A stretch of DNA of 64,000 bases from Pseudomonas bharatica CSV86 (GCF_000319305.2 NZ_AMWJ02000001.1:2953001-3017000), one strand, 5' to 3'; counted from the first letter of the stretch, positions 40,674 to 49,928 are shown. The notes: generated from the letters alone by a model not told the origin. Numbers and translations: made by a program.

Positions 40674-41685
40674 TTCGCTATCCCGCTCTCTGCAAGCCGC
40701 GCCCCGGCGCTGGCTGGAAGCCCTGATCCACTATGGCCTGCTGCTGTTGCTGGGCCTGATCGTGCTGCTGTTCAGCTTGGTCGAACCGGCATTCGTCCAG
40801 GTCAGCAACCTGTTCATCATTCTCCAGTCGGTGTCGATCGTCGCCCTGCTCGCCCTCGGCGTGACCCTGACCATGGCCGTCGGTGGCCTCGACCTGTCCA
40901 TCGGCGCGGTGGCGGCCATGAGCCTGATGATCGCCAGCTACGTGATGGTGGTGCTGGACTGGGGCCCGTTGCCCGCAATCGTCATCAGCCTGGCCGGCGG
41001 CGCGCTGGTCGGCCTGCTCAATGGCTGGCTGATCGTACGCATGGGCATCCCGGACATCCTCGCCACCCTGGGCAGCATGTTCCTGGTGATCGGCGTGCAA
41101 CTGATACCCACCGGCGGGCGCTCCATCGCCGTGGGCATGACCCTGCCCGGCGGCGAGGAAACCGAGGGCGTGTTCAGCCCGGCGTTCCTCGCCCTGGGTC
41201 GCGGCCGCTTGTGGGACACGGTGCCGGTCCCGGTGCTGGTCACCGCCGTGCTGGCCCTGGCGGTCTGGCTGTTTCTCGAACGCACGCGGATCGGCCGGCT
41301 GTTCTACGCCATCGGCGGCAACGAACAGGCGGCGCGCCTGGCCGGTGCCCCGGTGCAGCGCTACAAGCTGCTGGCCTATGTGCTTTCGGCCCTGCTCGCC
41401 TCGGTCGGCGGCCTGCTCCTGGCGGCGCGGCTCGGGCGTGGCGATGTCAGTTCCGGCAATGGCCTGGTGCTGGATGCCCTCGGCGCGGCGCTGATCGGCT
41501 TCGCCGTGCTCGGTGCGAAGAAGGCCAATGCCTTCGGCACCCTGGCCGGCGCCGTGCTGATCGCCACCTTGCTCAACGGCCTGACCATGCTCAACGCGCC
41601 TTACTACGCCCAGGACTTCGTCAAGGGCCTGGTCCTGGTGCTGGCCCTGGTCTTCACCTTCGGCCTCGCCCGGCACACCCGCTGA
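40666..41685 (+). CDS. Sugar-type ABC transporter permease (RbsC-like)
   Basis: The protein has 339 residues from the GTG at 40666, eight bases after AAGGAG; it overlaps the ATPase stop. About ten hydrophobic segments are present, with family marks GVTLTMAVGGLDLSIGAVAA, IVRMGIPDILATLGSMFLVI, FYAIGGNEQAARLAGAPVQR and GDVSSGNGLVLDALGAALIG. It forms the membrane channel, as a homodimer in this family. Confidence 0.93.
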   Translation: MPDSLSRSLQAAPRRWLEALIHYGLLLLLGLIVLLFSLVEPAFVQVSNLFIILQSVSIVALLALGVTLTMAVGGLDLSIGAVAAMSLMIASYVMVVLDWGPLPAIVISLAGGALVGLLNGWLIVRMGIPDILATLGSMFLVIGVQLIPTGGRSIAVGMTLPGGEETEGVFSPAFLALGRGRLWDTVPVPVLVTAVLALAVWLFLERTRIGRLFYAIGGNEQAARLAGAPVQRYKLLAYVLSALLASVGGLLLAARLGRGDVSSGNGLVLDALGAALIGFAVLGAKKANAFGTLAGAVLIATLLNGLTMLNAPYYAQDFVKGLVLVLALVFTFGLARHTR

Positions 41686-41710
41686 ATTCATCGACTTGCA
41701 AGGACCACCC

Positions 41711-42766
41711 ATGACCGCATCACCCAAGCGTTTCGTTCGCCACCTTCTCGCCGCAGTACTGCTCGCCAGCCTGGGCTGGCAAGCCCAGGCCAAGGGCCTG
41801 CCCGGTGCCCCCGCGCCCTTCGACAAGGGCGAGGTGCAGATCGCCCTGGTCGGCTACCTGTTCTCCGGCGACTTCCCCGAGGCCTACCTGCAAGGCGTGG
41901 AAAAACAGGCCGCCGCCCTCGACGTCAAGCTGCGCATCTTCGACGCCCGGCAGCAGGCGGCCAGCCAGCGCGAGATGATCGAGCGGGCCATCGACCTTGG
42001 CGTCGACGGCATCATCGTCCAGCTGGGGCTGGCGGAAACCCTGCGCGACTCGGTAGAAAAGGCCGTGGCCAAGGGCATCAAGGTGGTGGCCTTCGATGTC
42101 GACCTGAACAACCCCAAGGTCACCCAGATCGAACAGGACCACCACGCCATCGCCCAACTGGCCCTGGACAAGGCGCTGCAGGACAACGGCCCGGCGTTCA
42201 ACGCCGGCTACGTCTATATCGGCGGCTTCACCCCGATGGAGCGCCGCGACGAGATCTGGCGCCAGGTCAAGGCGGCCAACCCGGGCATCGTCGAAAAGGC
42301 CCGTTTCGGCACGCTCAACCCGCCAATCGCCAACTCGGTAGCCGACCAGGCCAGTGCCGTGCTGCGCGCCAACCCGGATATCAACGTGATCTTCGCGCCC
42401 TTCGACGAGTTCGCCAAAGGCGCCAAGATCGCCGTGGACGAAGCGGGCCGCGCCGCGAAGATCAGGATCTACAGCGCCGATATCTCCACCGCCGATATCC
42501 AGATCATGAAGGAGCCCGACAGCGCCTGGACCGCTACCGCCGCGATCAATCCACAGGTGGCCGGAGCCATCAGCGTGCGCAGCCTGGCGATGCTGATCGC
42601 CGGGGAAGACCCGGGCCAGCGCCTGCTGGTGCCGCCGACCCTGATCAGCCGCCAGCAGTTGCTTGACCTGGATGTGAAGAACGTCCGCGACCTGGCGCGC
42701 AAGGTGCCTGCCTTCGGCGACAGCGCGGCGATTGCCAGCCCGGCATGGATTCCAAAGGTGGACTGA
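41711..42766 (+). CDS. Sugar-type ABC transporter, periplasmic binding protein
   Basis: The protein has 351 residues and a signal peptide (VRHLLAAVLLASLGWQAQA, cut near residue 27). The RbsB/LacI-type fold shows IALVGYLFSGDFPEAYLQGV, IERAIDLGVDGIIVQLG and ANPDINVIFAPFDEFAKG. It delivers substrate to the importer encoded just upstream. The gene sits between the permease and a TonB-dependent receptor, so outer- and inner-membrane uptake of one compound is probably encoded in line. The conserved sugar-binding residues cannot be judged without an alignment. Confidence 0.92.
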   Translation: MTASPKRFVRHLLAAVLLASLGWQAQAKGLPGAPAPFDKGEVQIALVGYLFSGDFPEAYLQGVEKQAAALDVKLRIFDARQQAASQREMIERAIDLGVDGIIVQLGLAETLRDSVEKAVAKGIKVVAFDVDLNNPKVTQIEQDHHAIAQLALDKALQDNGPAFNAGYVYIGGFTPMERRDEIWRQVKAANPGIVEKARFGTLNPPIANSVADQASAVLRANPDINVIFAPFDEFAKGAKIAVDEAGRAAKIRIYSADISTADIQIMKEPDSAWTATAAINPQVAGAISVRSLAMLIAGEDPGQRLLVPPTLISRQQLLDLDVKNVRDLARKVPAFGDSAAIASPAWIPKVD

Positions 42767-42936
42767 GACCCGAACCCTGAACACTTGCGTGCAACGCCTC
42801 TGCCATACAGCGGCGCCTCCCCGCTTCGATCGCACTTTCAATCAAAACTAAAAAACGGCTGCGGTACTGCCCTGCCCGGCAACTTCCAAGGTTGCCGGTC
42901 GTGGGTGCTATTGCCTGCCGTTCAAGGAGCGCTGCC

Positions 42937-45324
42937 ATGCAACACCGCCAACTTTCATTACTTGCACTTGCGATAACCTCCGCCTTCTTCCAGTTGAACG
43001 TCCGGGCTGAAGACAGCTTGCCGGCCGGCGAAGACGCCAGGCGCCTGGACACGGTGCTGGTCACCGGCACCCGCGGCACGGCGCGTACCGTGCTGGACTC
43101 GCCGGTACCGGTGGACGTGCTCACGGCTGCCGACCTCAAGGCCACCGGCGCCAGCAACGGCGAACTGGGCCAGGCCCTGCAGACCCTGCTGCCGTCGTTC
43201 AGCATGCCGCGCCAGTCCAACTCCGGCGGTGCCGACCATATCCGCGCCGCGCAACTGCGCGGGATGAGCCCGGACCAGGTGCTGGTGCTGGTCAACGGCA
43301 AGCGCCGGCACACCTCGGCGCTGGTCAACGACTCGTCGAAGATCGGCCGCGGCACCGCCCCGGTGGACTTCAACTCGATCCCCATCAGCGCGATCAAGCG
43401 CATCGAAGTGCTGCGCGACGGAGCCGGGGCGCAGTACGGTTCGGACGCCATCGCCGGGGTGATCAACATCATCCTTGACGACGCCCCGGAAGGTGGCGAG
43501 GTCTCCACGACCTACGGCGCCTACCACACCCACCAGGATGCCATTGGCCGCACCACCACCGATGGCCAGAACAGCCTGACCACGGCCAAGGGCGGCGTAC
43601 GCCTGGGCGAGGATGGCGGCTTCGTGCGCGGTGGTGCCGAGTACAAGGAACGCAACCCGACCAACCGCGCCGGCTTCGACGGCTTCGCCGACACCCCGGG
43701 CCAGCGCAACTACGTGATGGGCGACGGTTCGGCGCGGGACGTCAACCTGTGGTTCAACGGCTCGCTGCCCCTGGGCGAGCACGAGCTGTACTCCTTCGGC
43801 ACCTGGAACGAGCGCCACTCCACGGGCGCGCAGTTCTACCGCTACCCCTACGAGCAACCGCAGTTCTACCCCAACGGCTACCTGCCGCAGTCCCTCGGCG
43901 TCAACCAGGATCTCTCCGCCACCGCCGGTTTCAAGGGCCTGCTGGGGGATGGCTGGGACTTCGACAGCAGCCTGACCCATGGCCGCAACCGCTTCGAATC
44001 GGCCAGCCGACGGACCCTGAACGTCAGCCTCGGCGCCGACTCGCCGACCCGTTTCGATACCGGCGACTACGAGCTGCGCCAGACCACCGCCAACCTCGAC
44101 TTCAGCCGCGAACTGCGCCTGGCCGAGCGTTCCTTCGTGCTGGCCGTGGGTGGCGAGTACCGCTACGAGAACTACCTGACCACTGCCGGCGACCCGGCGT
44201 CGTACTTCGGCAGCGGCGCCGATGGCGCCAACGGCCTGCGCCCCAGCGAAGAAGCGGACCTGGACCGCAAGGTGTTCGGCACCTATGCCGAGCTGTCCGG
44301 CGACCTCAGCGACCGCCTGTTCGTCGATGCCGCCACGCGCTGGGAACGTTACGACGATGCCGGCAGCAAGCTTACCGGCAAGCTCAGCGGGCGCTATCGC
44401 CTGAACGAGCAATGGGCCCTGCGTGGCGCGGTATCGAACAATTTCCGCGCGCCGTCCCTGGCGCAGATCGGCTTCCAGCACACCACCAGCAACTTCGGCG
44501 ACGGCGGCACCCTCACCGATGTTCGCGTGCTCTCGGTCAACGACCCGATCGCCCGCGCCCTGGGTGCGGAAAAGCTCGATCCGGAAACCTCGAAGAACTT
44601 CAGCCTCGGCGTTACCGCCCAGCTCAGCGAGCGCTTCGATGCCTCGCTGGACGTGTTCCGCATCGACGTGAAGGACCGTGTCACCCTGTCCCAGCGCATC
44701 GGCGGCGACGCCCTGGAGCAGTACATCAACGACACCTTCGGCGTGGCCGGGGTGCATGACGTCAACTTCTTCACCAACGCTGCCGATACCCGCACCGATG
44801 GTGCCGAACTGGTGCTCAACTATCGCCAGCCGTTCTACGACGGCGAACTGGCCCTGACCGGTGCCTACACCTGGAACCACACCAAGGTCACCAAAACCAA
44901 GGGCACGCCTGCACAGCTCACCGCCCTGGGTATCGGCAACGATGCGCTGGTCGGTGTCGAGGAGCGCAACACCCTTACCGACGCCGCGCCCAAGGACCGC
45001 TTCGTCGTCTCGGCCAACTGGAGCAGCCAGCACTGGGGCCTGCTCGGCCGCCTGACCCGCCAGGGCGAGACCACCCGCGTCTTCGATTTCGGCGACAGCC
45101 AGCCGGAGCAGACCTATGGTGCGGTGTGGCAGCTGGATGCGGAGGTGCAGTACAAGTTCACCCCGACCTTCGATATTGCCGTGGGCGGCAACAACCTTAC
45201 CGACAACTATCCGGAGCGCTCCGGCTCGGAGATCAACTATGGGGGTAACTTGCCCTATGACGTGCTGTCGCCGATCGGCACCAACGGGGCTTATTACTAT
45301 GCCCGGGTGACCTACGGGTTCTGA
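42937..45324 (+). CDS. TonB-dependent receptor
   Basis: The protein has 795 residues. The signal peptide ends near FFQLNVRAE. A TonB-box-like LDTVLVTGTRG precedes the plug domain (about 45-170; LRGMSPDQVLVLVNGKRRHT, then RIEVLRDGAGAQYGSDAIAG), and a beta-barrel runs to the terminal Phe in ARVTYGF. It has no siderophore-regulator extension. It begins 170 bp after the binding-protein gene and ends at a strong terminator. In this context it probably brings the importer's substrate across the outer membrane instead of iron; that is inference. Confidence 0.92.
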   Translation: MQHRQLSLLALAITSAFFQLNVRAEDSLPAGEDARRLDTVLVTGTRGTARTVLDSPVPVDVLTAADLKATGASNGELGQALQTLLPSFSMPRQSNSGGADHIRAAQLRGMSPDQVLVLVNGKRRHTSALVNDSSKIGRGTAPVDFNSIPISAIKRIEVLRDGAGAQYGSDAIAGVINIILDDAPEGGEVSTTYGAYHTHQDAIGRTTTDGQNSLTTAKGGVRLGEDGGFVRGGAEYKERNPTNRAGFDGFADTPGQRNYVMGDGSARDVNLWFNGSLPLGEHELYSFGTWNERHSTGAQFYRYPYEQPQFYPNGYLPQSLGVNQDLSATAGFKGLLGDGWDFDSSLTHGRNRFESASRRTLNVSLGADSPTRFDTGDYELRQTTANLDFSRELRLAERSFVLAVGGEYRYENYLTTAGDPASYFGSGADGANGLRPSEEADLDRKVFGTYAELSGDLSDRLFVDAATRWERYDDAGSKLTGKLSGRYRLNEQWALRGAVSNNFRAPSLAQIGFQHTTSNFGDGGTLTDVRVLSVNDPIARALGAEKLDPETSKNFSLGVTAQLSERFDASLDVFRIDVKDRVTLSQRIGGDALEQYINDTFGVAGVHDVNFFTNAADTRTDGAELVLNYRQPFYDGELALTGAYTWNHTKVTKTKGTPAQLTALGIGNDALVGVEERNTLTDAAPKDRFVVSANWSSQHWGLLGRLTRQGETTRVFDFGDSQPEQTYGAVWQLDAEVQYKFTPTFDIAVGGNNLTDNYPERSGSEINYGGNLPYDVLSPIGTNGAYYYARVTYGF

Positions 45325-45328
45325 CAGC

Positions 45329-45357
45329 CAGGGGACTTCGGTCCCCTGATGCTTTTT
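45329..45357 (+). terminator. Intrinsic terminator
   Basis: CAGGGGAC-TTCG-GTCCCCTG followed by ATGCTTTTTC: 8-bp stem, a UUCG tetraloop and a T-run. It ends the TonB receptor transcript five bases after the stop, and reaches the last base of the convergent lipoprotein gene. Confidence 0.9.
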
Positions 45358-45815
45358 CAGAAGGAGACGTGGGCCGGCTGCGACAGGCGCAATACCGACA
45401 GGTCCCCCGTGATCCGCTTCCAGGCCAGGCGAATCGCCTCGATATCCTTGCCCGCCTGGGCGGTGTCGGCATGCAGGATCACGATCACCCGGGTGTCCAG
45501 GCGCTCCGGCTCCTTCGCCCCGTGATCCCGCCATTGCCCGTAGGCGTTCAGTACGCTGAAGCCATCGGGGAAGCGCGGGGTCACTTCCTTATCGAGAAAC
45601 GCGCGCCAGCGGGATTCGCTGATCACATCCTTGCCACCTTCAAGGCGGCCGAGGGCGAAATACAGTTCGGTACGCTGCCAGGCAGCCTGGGCAGGCCGGC
45701 TCGGATCGCCTTGCAACGTTGAACTTGCGGGGTGGGTCGTGTGAACGGGAAGTTGGGTATTGGCACAGCCGGAAAGTGCAACCAGAACCGAGGCAAGAAC
45801 CAGACGGCGAAACAT
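45357..45815 (-). CDS. DUF3574-type lipoprotein
   Basis: The protein has 152 residues. The N-terminus RRLVLASVLVALSGCANTQL carries a lipobox (LSGC, Cys17), so it is lipidated. The remaining domain, WQRTELYFALGRLEGGKDVI and FPDGFSVLNAYGQW, resembles the DUF3574 family of secreted proteins with no known activity. It is a single gene convergent with the TonB receptor. Function unknown. Confidence 0.8.
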   Translation of the reverse strand: MFRRLVLASVLVALSGCANTQLPVHTTHPASSTLQGDPSRPAQAAWQRTELYFALGRLEGGKDVISESRWRAFLDKEVTPRFPDGFSVLNAYGQWRDHGAKEPERLDTRVIVILHADTAQAGKDIEAIRLAWKRITGDLSVLRLSQPAHVSF

Positions 45816-45917
45816 GGAATATCCTTTTTCGAGTTATAGGCGAGGCACTATAGGAAGGAATATCCGGGGTTCAAAATAACCAATTAACAGATAGATATAT
45901 TTATAGAAATACTGCAG

Positions 45918-46013
45918 ACCCTGTGGGAGCGGGTTCATCGGAACGCCGAACCGCCGCGATTGCGATATTGGATTCACTACCCTAATCGCGGGTGAACCCG
46001 CTCCCACAGGGTC
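45918..46013. repeat. Type-B REP inverted pair
   Basis: ACCCTGTGGGAGCGGGTTCA and TGAACCCGCTCCCACAGGGT form a second, GCGGGTT-centred REP class. The linker holds TCGGAACGCCGAACCGCCGC, found again in inverse orientation at 49254. Confidence 0.88.
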
Positions 46014-46022
46014 TGCGTCAAT

Positions 46023-46997
46023 CTACCGATCGCTTAGCATCGCCTGTATCTGCTGCGTCGCCTGCCGCGTACTCTCCGCCAGTTTCTTCACCTCCTCCGC
46101 CACCACCGAAAAGCCGCGCCCGACCTCCCCGGCCCGGGCTGCTTCGATCGCGGCATTCAGTGCCAGCAGGTTGGTCTGCTCGGCGATGCTCTTGATCACG
46201 CCCACCACCGTGGCAATCTGCGCATAGGTGGTCTGGTTCTGCGCGAGCATCTGTTCGTGGCTGGCCTGGGCACTGCGTTCGTCGCTGATATCCCGCACCG
46301 CGCCGATCACACGCACCAGCACGCCCCTTTCGTCCCGTACCGCACAGCCGCGCTCGCGGCACCAGATGTAGCCGCGGGTCTTGTGGCGCATGCGGTACTC
46401 GAACACGTATTCGCCACTGGCCCCGGGCTTGAGGATTTCGCGGTCGAAGATCGCCATGATCTGCGGCAGGTCGTCGGGATGGGTGATGCCGACCTGGGTG
46501 TCCCAACCGTCCGGCAGCTCCGCAGGGCCGTAGCCCATCACCGCGCGGAACTGGTTGGAGATGCGCATATGGCTGTCCGGGTGTTGCAGATCGCCCAGGA
46601 CCACCTTGATGTCCCAGGTGCCCTCGGTGATGGTGGATTCCAGTTGCGCCCAGATCGCCGCCTGCTGGCGGTGCGCCTCAAGCTGCCGTTCGAGGTCGGC
46701 GACGCAGGCCGCCAGGTCGCTGCAGCGCTGTTCCAGGCGGACCACCTCGGCCTCGGTACGCTGACCCTGTTCCGTGGCCTGCTCGGCCTGCTGGCGCGAC
46801 TCGCTGGCGAGGGCGTGTGCTTCGTCGAGCTGGCGCCGCTGCTGCTGACGCGCCACTGCCAGTTCGCGCAGGGCCGCGAGCACGGCCGGGTGTCGCTGCA
46901 GGTGCGGCGCGTCCATCCCGTCCCAAGGCTCCCCGTGGCCGACCCGCGCCAGCAAGGACTCCAGCTCCCGCACCCAATGATCGTTCCTGAAAAACAT
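46023..46997 (-). CDS. Short PAS-containing chemoreceptor-like protein
   Basis: From the ATG at 46997 the product has 324 residues; a GTG at 47027 would add ten. Neither has a clear ribosome site. There is no membrane segment. Residues about 60-125 look like a long coiled coil ([20 protein letters not shown]), 130-250 a PAS domain with PAC ([19 protein letters not shown]), and the end is the MCP hairpin [20 protein letters not shown] followed by [15 protein letters not shown]. The chain stops about 20 residues after the tip, so the second signalling helix is mostly missing. It may still join receptor arrays or act as a decoy. Confidence 0.82.
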   Translation of the reverse strand: MFFRNDHWVRELESLLARVGHGEPWDGMDAPHLQRHPAVLAALRELAVARQQQRRQLDEAHALASESRQQAEQATEQGQRTEAEVVRLEQRCSDLAACVADLERQLEAHRQQAAIWAQLESTITEGTWDIKVVLGDLQHPDSHMRISNQFRAVMGYGPAELPDGWDTQVGITHPDDLPQIMAIFDREILKPGASGEYVFEYRMRHKTRGYIWCRERGCAVRDERGVLVRVIGAVRDISDERSAQASHEQMLAQNQTTYAQIATVVGVIKSIAEQTNLLALNAAIEAARAGEVGRGFSVVAEEVKKLAESTRQATQQIQAMLSDR

Positions 46998-47214
46998 CAG
47001 TGCACACCGTCTGCCAGTGAAAAACACCGAGTTGACCGGATTGTGCCGGCGCCGTCTTGCACCCGGGTGCCGGGCATTTGATCGTCGCTGCCAGGAATGT
47101 CGCGATCCTGGCAGGCATACGCATGCCTTCGACAGGCTGGGTCAAGACGCCGCGCGCGCAAGCGGGTAAAGTCAGGCAGGCCCGTTCTTCCATCGGCCAT
47201 GGCGTGCGCGAATC

Positions 47215-48474
47215 GTGAAAGTTGAGCAACAAACCCGCCCGAACCGCTGGCCCGCCGTGTTGCGGGCCCTGCATCATCGCAATTTCCGCCTGTACTTCGC
47301 CGGTCATGCGGTATCCACACTCGGCACCTGGATGCAGACCGTGGCGCTGTCCTGGCTGGTCTATCGCCTGACCGGCTCGGCCGCGCTGCTGGGCATCACC
47401 ACCTGCGCCACCCTGCTTCCGCAATTGCTGGTGGGGCCGATCGCCGGGGCCTGGATCGACCGGCACGACAAGCGCAGCCTGCTGATGAAGGTCGAAGCCC
47501 TGCTCGCTGCCCAGGCCCTGTTGCTGGCAGTGCTGACCGGCCTTGAGCTGATCACCCCGGGCCTGATCGTGACCCTGGCCGCCACCCTGGGGATCCTCAA
47601 TGCGGTGGACACACCGTTGCGCCAGTCCCTGCTCAGCCGCCTGGTGGACGACCGCGCCGACCTGCCCAACGCCCTGGCCCTCAACGCCATGCTCTTCACC
47701 TGCTCGCGCTTCATCGGCCCACCGCTGGCCGGCCTGCTCCTGGCATTGACCGGCGAGGCGCTGTGCTTTGCCCTGAATGCACTGTCCTATGGCGGACTGA
47801 TCCTCGGCCTGCAACTGATCCGCCTGGCACCCGGGGAAAAGGCCAGCGGCAGCATGCGCCACATGTTCCGCGAGGGGCTCGACTACGTGCTGCACTCGCC
47901 GTCGTTGCGCAGCCTGATGCTCGGGGTGCTGATGGTCAACCTGACCGCGTCCACCTACGCCGTGCTGCTGCCGGTGTTCGTCCACGATATCTTCACCGGC
48001 GACGCGCGGACCCTGGGCTGGCTGTGGGGCGCCGCCGGGCTCGGCTCGCTGCTGTCCACCGTGCTGCTGGCCGGCCACCAGGGCACCGATCGCCTGCGCA
48101 GCCTGATCCTGTATTCCGCCTGTGCCAGTGCCCTCGGCCTGCTGCTGTTCGCCAGCAGTCGCAGCCTGCCGCTGTCGTTGCTGGCGATGCTGATCCTCGG
48201 TTTCGGCGTGACCATCAACAACGTCGGCACCAATATCCTTCTGCAAGGCCAGGCCCCGGAAGCGCTGCGCGGCCGGGTGGTGTCGATCTACACCTCGACC
48301 CGCTTCGGCTTCGACGCCATCGGCGGCCTGCTCGCCGGGATGCTTGCGGGCCATATCGGCGGGCCCCGGGCCATGGCGATCGCCGCAGCGCTGCTGAGCT
48401 TGTACTACCTCTGGCAGCTAGCGTTGCGTACCCGTGGCGCACCTGAACCCACCTCCGAGGAACCGACGCCATGA
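47215..48474 (+). CDS. MFS transporter, EntS-like (MFS_3 family)
   Basis: The protein has 419 residues, starting at GTG 47215 and with about 12 membrane segments. The N-terminus HRNFRLYFAGHAVSTLGTWM with TVALSWLVYRLTGSAALLGI, and the later LRGRVVSIYTSTRFGFDAIG, are marks of the EntS/MFS_3 branch, mostly exporters of siderophores and drugs. Its stop overlaps a 16-codon ORF that leads into a LuxR-type regulator gene, so transporter and regulator form an operon. No siderophore synthesis genes are near. Confidence 0.88.
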   Translation: MKVEQQTRPNRWPAVLRALHHRNFRLYFAGHAVSTLGTWMQTVALSWLVYRLTGSAALLGITTCATLLPQLLVGPIAGAWIDRHDKRSLLMKVEALLAAQALLLAVLTGLELITPGLIVTLAATLGILNAVDTPLRQSLLSRLVDDRADLPNALALNAMLFTCSRFIGPPLAGLLLALTGEALCFALNALSYGGLILGLQLIRLAPGEKASGSMRHMFREGLDYVLHSPSLRSLMLGVLMVNLTASTYAVLLPVFVHDIFTGDARTLGWLWGAAGLGSLLSTVLLAGHQGTDRLRSLILYSACASALGLLLFASSRSLPLSLLAMLILGFGVTINNVGTNILLQGQAPEALRGRVVSIYTSTRFGFDAIGGLLAGMLAGHIGGPRAMAIAAALLSLYYLWQLALRTRGAPEPTSEEPTP

Positions 48475-48521
48475 CCGACCTGCTGCGTCAGCAACCGACC
48501 GTCACCCTGGAGGACGCATGA
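48471..48521 (+). CDS. 16-codon minigene joining MFS and LuxR genes
   Basis: ATG ACC GAC CTG CTG encodes a peptide MTDLLRQQPTVTLEDA. Its ATG overlaps the MFS stop (ATGA at 48471-48474), and its TGA overlaps the LuxR ATG (ATGA at 48518-48521). The frame thus links the two larger genes by two stop-start overlaps. It could pass ribosomes from one to the other. A remnant of a longer gene is also possible. Confidence 0.4.
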   Translation: MTDLLRQQPTVTLEDA

Positions 48522-49228
48522 ACAGCGCCAGCGCCGAGGAGCTCGGCCGCTACTGCCTGCACGCCTTCAGCCAGCAGGTACCGGCCAGCCTTGCCGCGTT
48601 CTATCGGGTGGACGAACACCTGCTGGCCTGCGATTTCCAGCTGCTCGGCATGCAACCACCGATGCACCGCCACTACCTCGAGCATTACCGTCACCTCGAT
48701 CCGCTCAAGCCGGGCAACTGCAAGGCGATCGGCCTGCCGGTGGTGTCGCTGCGCCAGGGCCTGGCCCATCAGGATGCGGCGCTGGGCCGCGAATACCTGG
48801 GTTTCCTGCGCCAGCACAAGGTCGTGGATGTGGTGGAAGTCACGGCCTGGGTCGAAGGGCGACTGACCGCCGGGATCTCCCTGTTGCGCGATGGCTCGCT
48901 GGGGGCGTTCAAGGTCGAGGAACTGGAGCGCCTGTTGCCGTTGCACGGCTTGATGCAGATGGCGGCGCGGCAGTTGCCGACGCCTGTGCTGGACCGGCTG
49001 GCCGGGTTGACGCCAAGGGAGCGGGAGATTGCCCTGCTGCTGCGCGACGGAGCCTGCAACAAGACCCTGGCGCGGCAACTGGAGCTGGGTTTGCCGACGG
49101 TTAAGACCCACCTGATCAACCTGTTTCGCAAGGTGGGCGTGAGGAACAGGACGGAGTTGGTGGGGTATTGTTCCTGTAGGATCGCAAGGGCAACGCGGCC
49201 CCTGTGGGGGCGGGTTTACCCGCGATGA
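48518..49228 (+). CDS. LuxR-family transcriptional regulator
   Basis: The protein has 236 residues from the ATG at 48518 (GGAGG nine bases upstream). The C-terminal HTH is LTPREREIALLLRDGACNKT followed by LARQLELGLPTVKTHLINLF and RKVGVRNRTELVGY. The N-terminal 150 residues match no sensor domain I recognise; there is no receiver domain or acyl-homoserine lactone box. The last 15 residues (CRIARATRPLWGRVYPR) are read from a REP element, so the natural end may have been displaced by repeat insertion. Confidence 0.85.
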   Translation: MNSASAEELGRYCLHAFSQQVPASLAAFYRVDEHLLACDFQLLGMQPPMHRHYLEHYRHLDPLKPGNCKAIGLPVVSLRQGLAHQDAALGREYLGFLRQHKVVDVVEVTAWVEGRLTAGISLLRDGSLGAFKVEELERLLPLHGLMQMAARQLPTPVLDRLAGLTPREREIALLLRDGACNKTLARQLELGLPTVKTHLINLFRKVGVRNRTELVGYCSCRIARATRPLWGRVYPR

Positions 49229-49520
49229 CGGTAGTGAATCCACTGAAGCAATCGCGGCGGTTCGGCGCTCCGATGAACCCGCTCACACAGTGACCGTGCC
49301 CAACACAAAACCTGCGGTTGGCCGAGAAACTCGTGGGAGCGGGTTCACCCGGGATTACGATAGTGGCCACACCACCGCAATCGCTGGCAAGCCAGCTCCC
49401 ACAGTGACCGTGTCGGGCACCAAACCCTCGGCTGGCCGAGAAACCTGTGGGAGCTGGCTTGCCAGCGATAGCAATAGTGGCCTCACCACCGCAATTGCGG
49501 GTAAACCCCCACAGGGTCCC
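49198..49520. repeat. Mosaic tandem array of type-A and type-B REPs
   Basis: Three inverted pairs lie in a row: B arm (49201-49226) with partner 49274-49290, B arm 49332-49353 with A partner 49381-49404, and A arm 49444-49470 with B partner 49493-49515. The linkers repeat TGACCGTG-CC--CAC-AAACC and TGGCCGAGAAAC at 49292-49332 and 49404-49445. The arms of unlike classes pair outward, so the array arose by recombination among elements. It overlaps the end of the LuxR gene and fills the gap to the GFA gene. Confidence 0.85.
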
Positions 49521-49558
49521 TGCTACATTCACACTGGCCAATGTTCAAAGGACTGCCC

Positions 49559-49928
49559 ATGCCCACCACCTACCAAGGCGGCTGCCTCTGCGGCTTCATC
49601 CGCTATACCGCCCAGGGCCCGCCGAAAAACCCCACACCTGCTCCTGCCGCAACTGCCAGCAGCACAGCGGTGCCCTCACCGCGCTCTGGGTCGAATTCCC
49701 CCGGACCGTATCGAATGGACCGGCGCAGGCGGCGCCCCCGCCCTCTACCGCTCCTCGGACTATTCCAGCCGCGCCTTCTGCCCGCGCTGTGGCAGCTCCC
49801 TCGGTGCAGTGGACGACGAGCCGGTGATCGCCCTGCTGGTCGGCGGCTTCGACGAACCGACCGCCCCGGAGCTCGAGCCTGAATACCACGCCTTCGAAGA
49901 CTGCCAGCCCGCCTGGTGGCGTACCTGA
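49559..49928 (+). pseudogene. GFA-family (glutathione-dependent formaldehyde-activating) protein, two frameshifts
   Basis: Three frames together give one GFA protein of about 123 residues: MPTTYQGGCLCGFIRYTAQG from 49559, HTCSCRNCQQHSGALTALWV in the next frame, and DRIEWTGAGGAPALYRSSDY with SSRAFCPRCGSSLG in the last, to 49928. Zinc ligands C-x-C, C-x2-C and C-x2-C are all kept. One G is missing in CCCGCC at 49618-49623, and one in CCCCCGGACC near 49700-49704. GFA proteins bind zinc and are often of unknown substrate. Intact motifs on both sides suggest recent loss or missed bases. Confidence 0.85.

Noticed and set aside
42937..45324. Siderophore receptor with iron regulation
   Set aside because: No Fur box, sigma/anti-sigma pair or siderophore genes nearby; the adjacent ABC importer suggests a carbon or sulfur substrate.
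42958..45534. 858-codon open frame on the minus strand
   Set aside because: Antisense to the TonB receptor; repetitive composition typical of reverse frames of G+C-rich genes.
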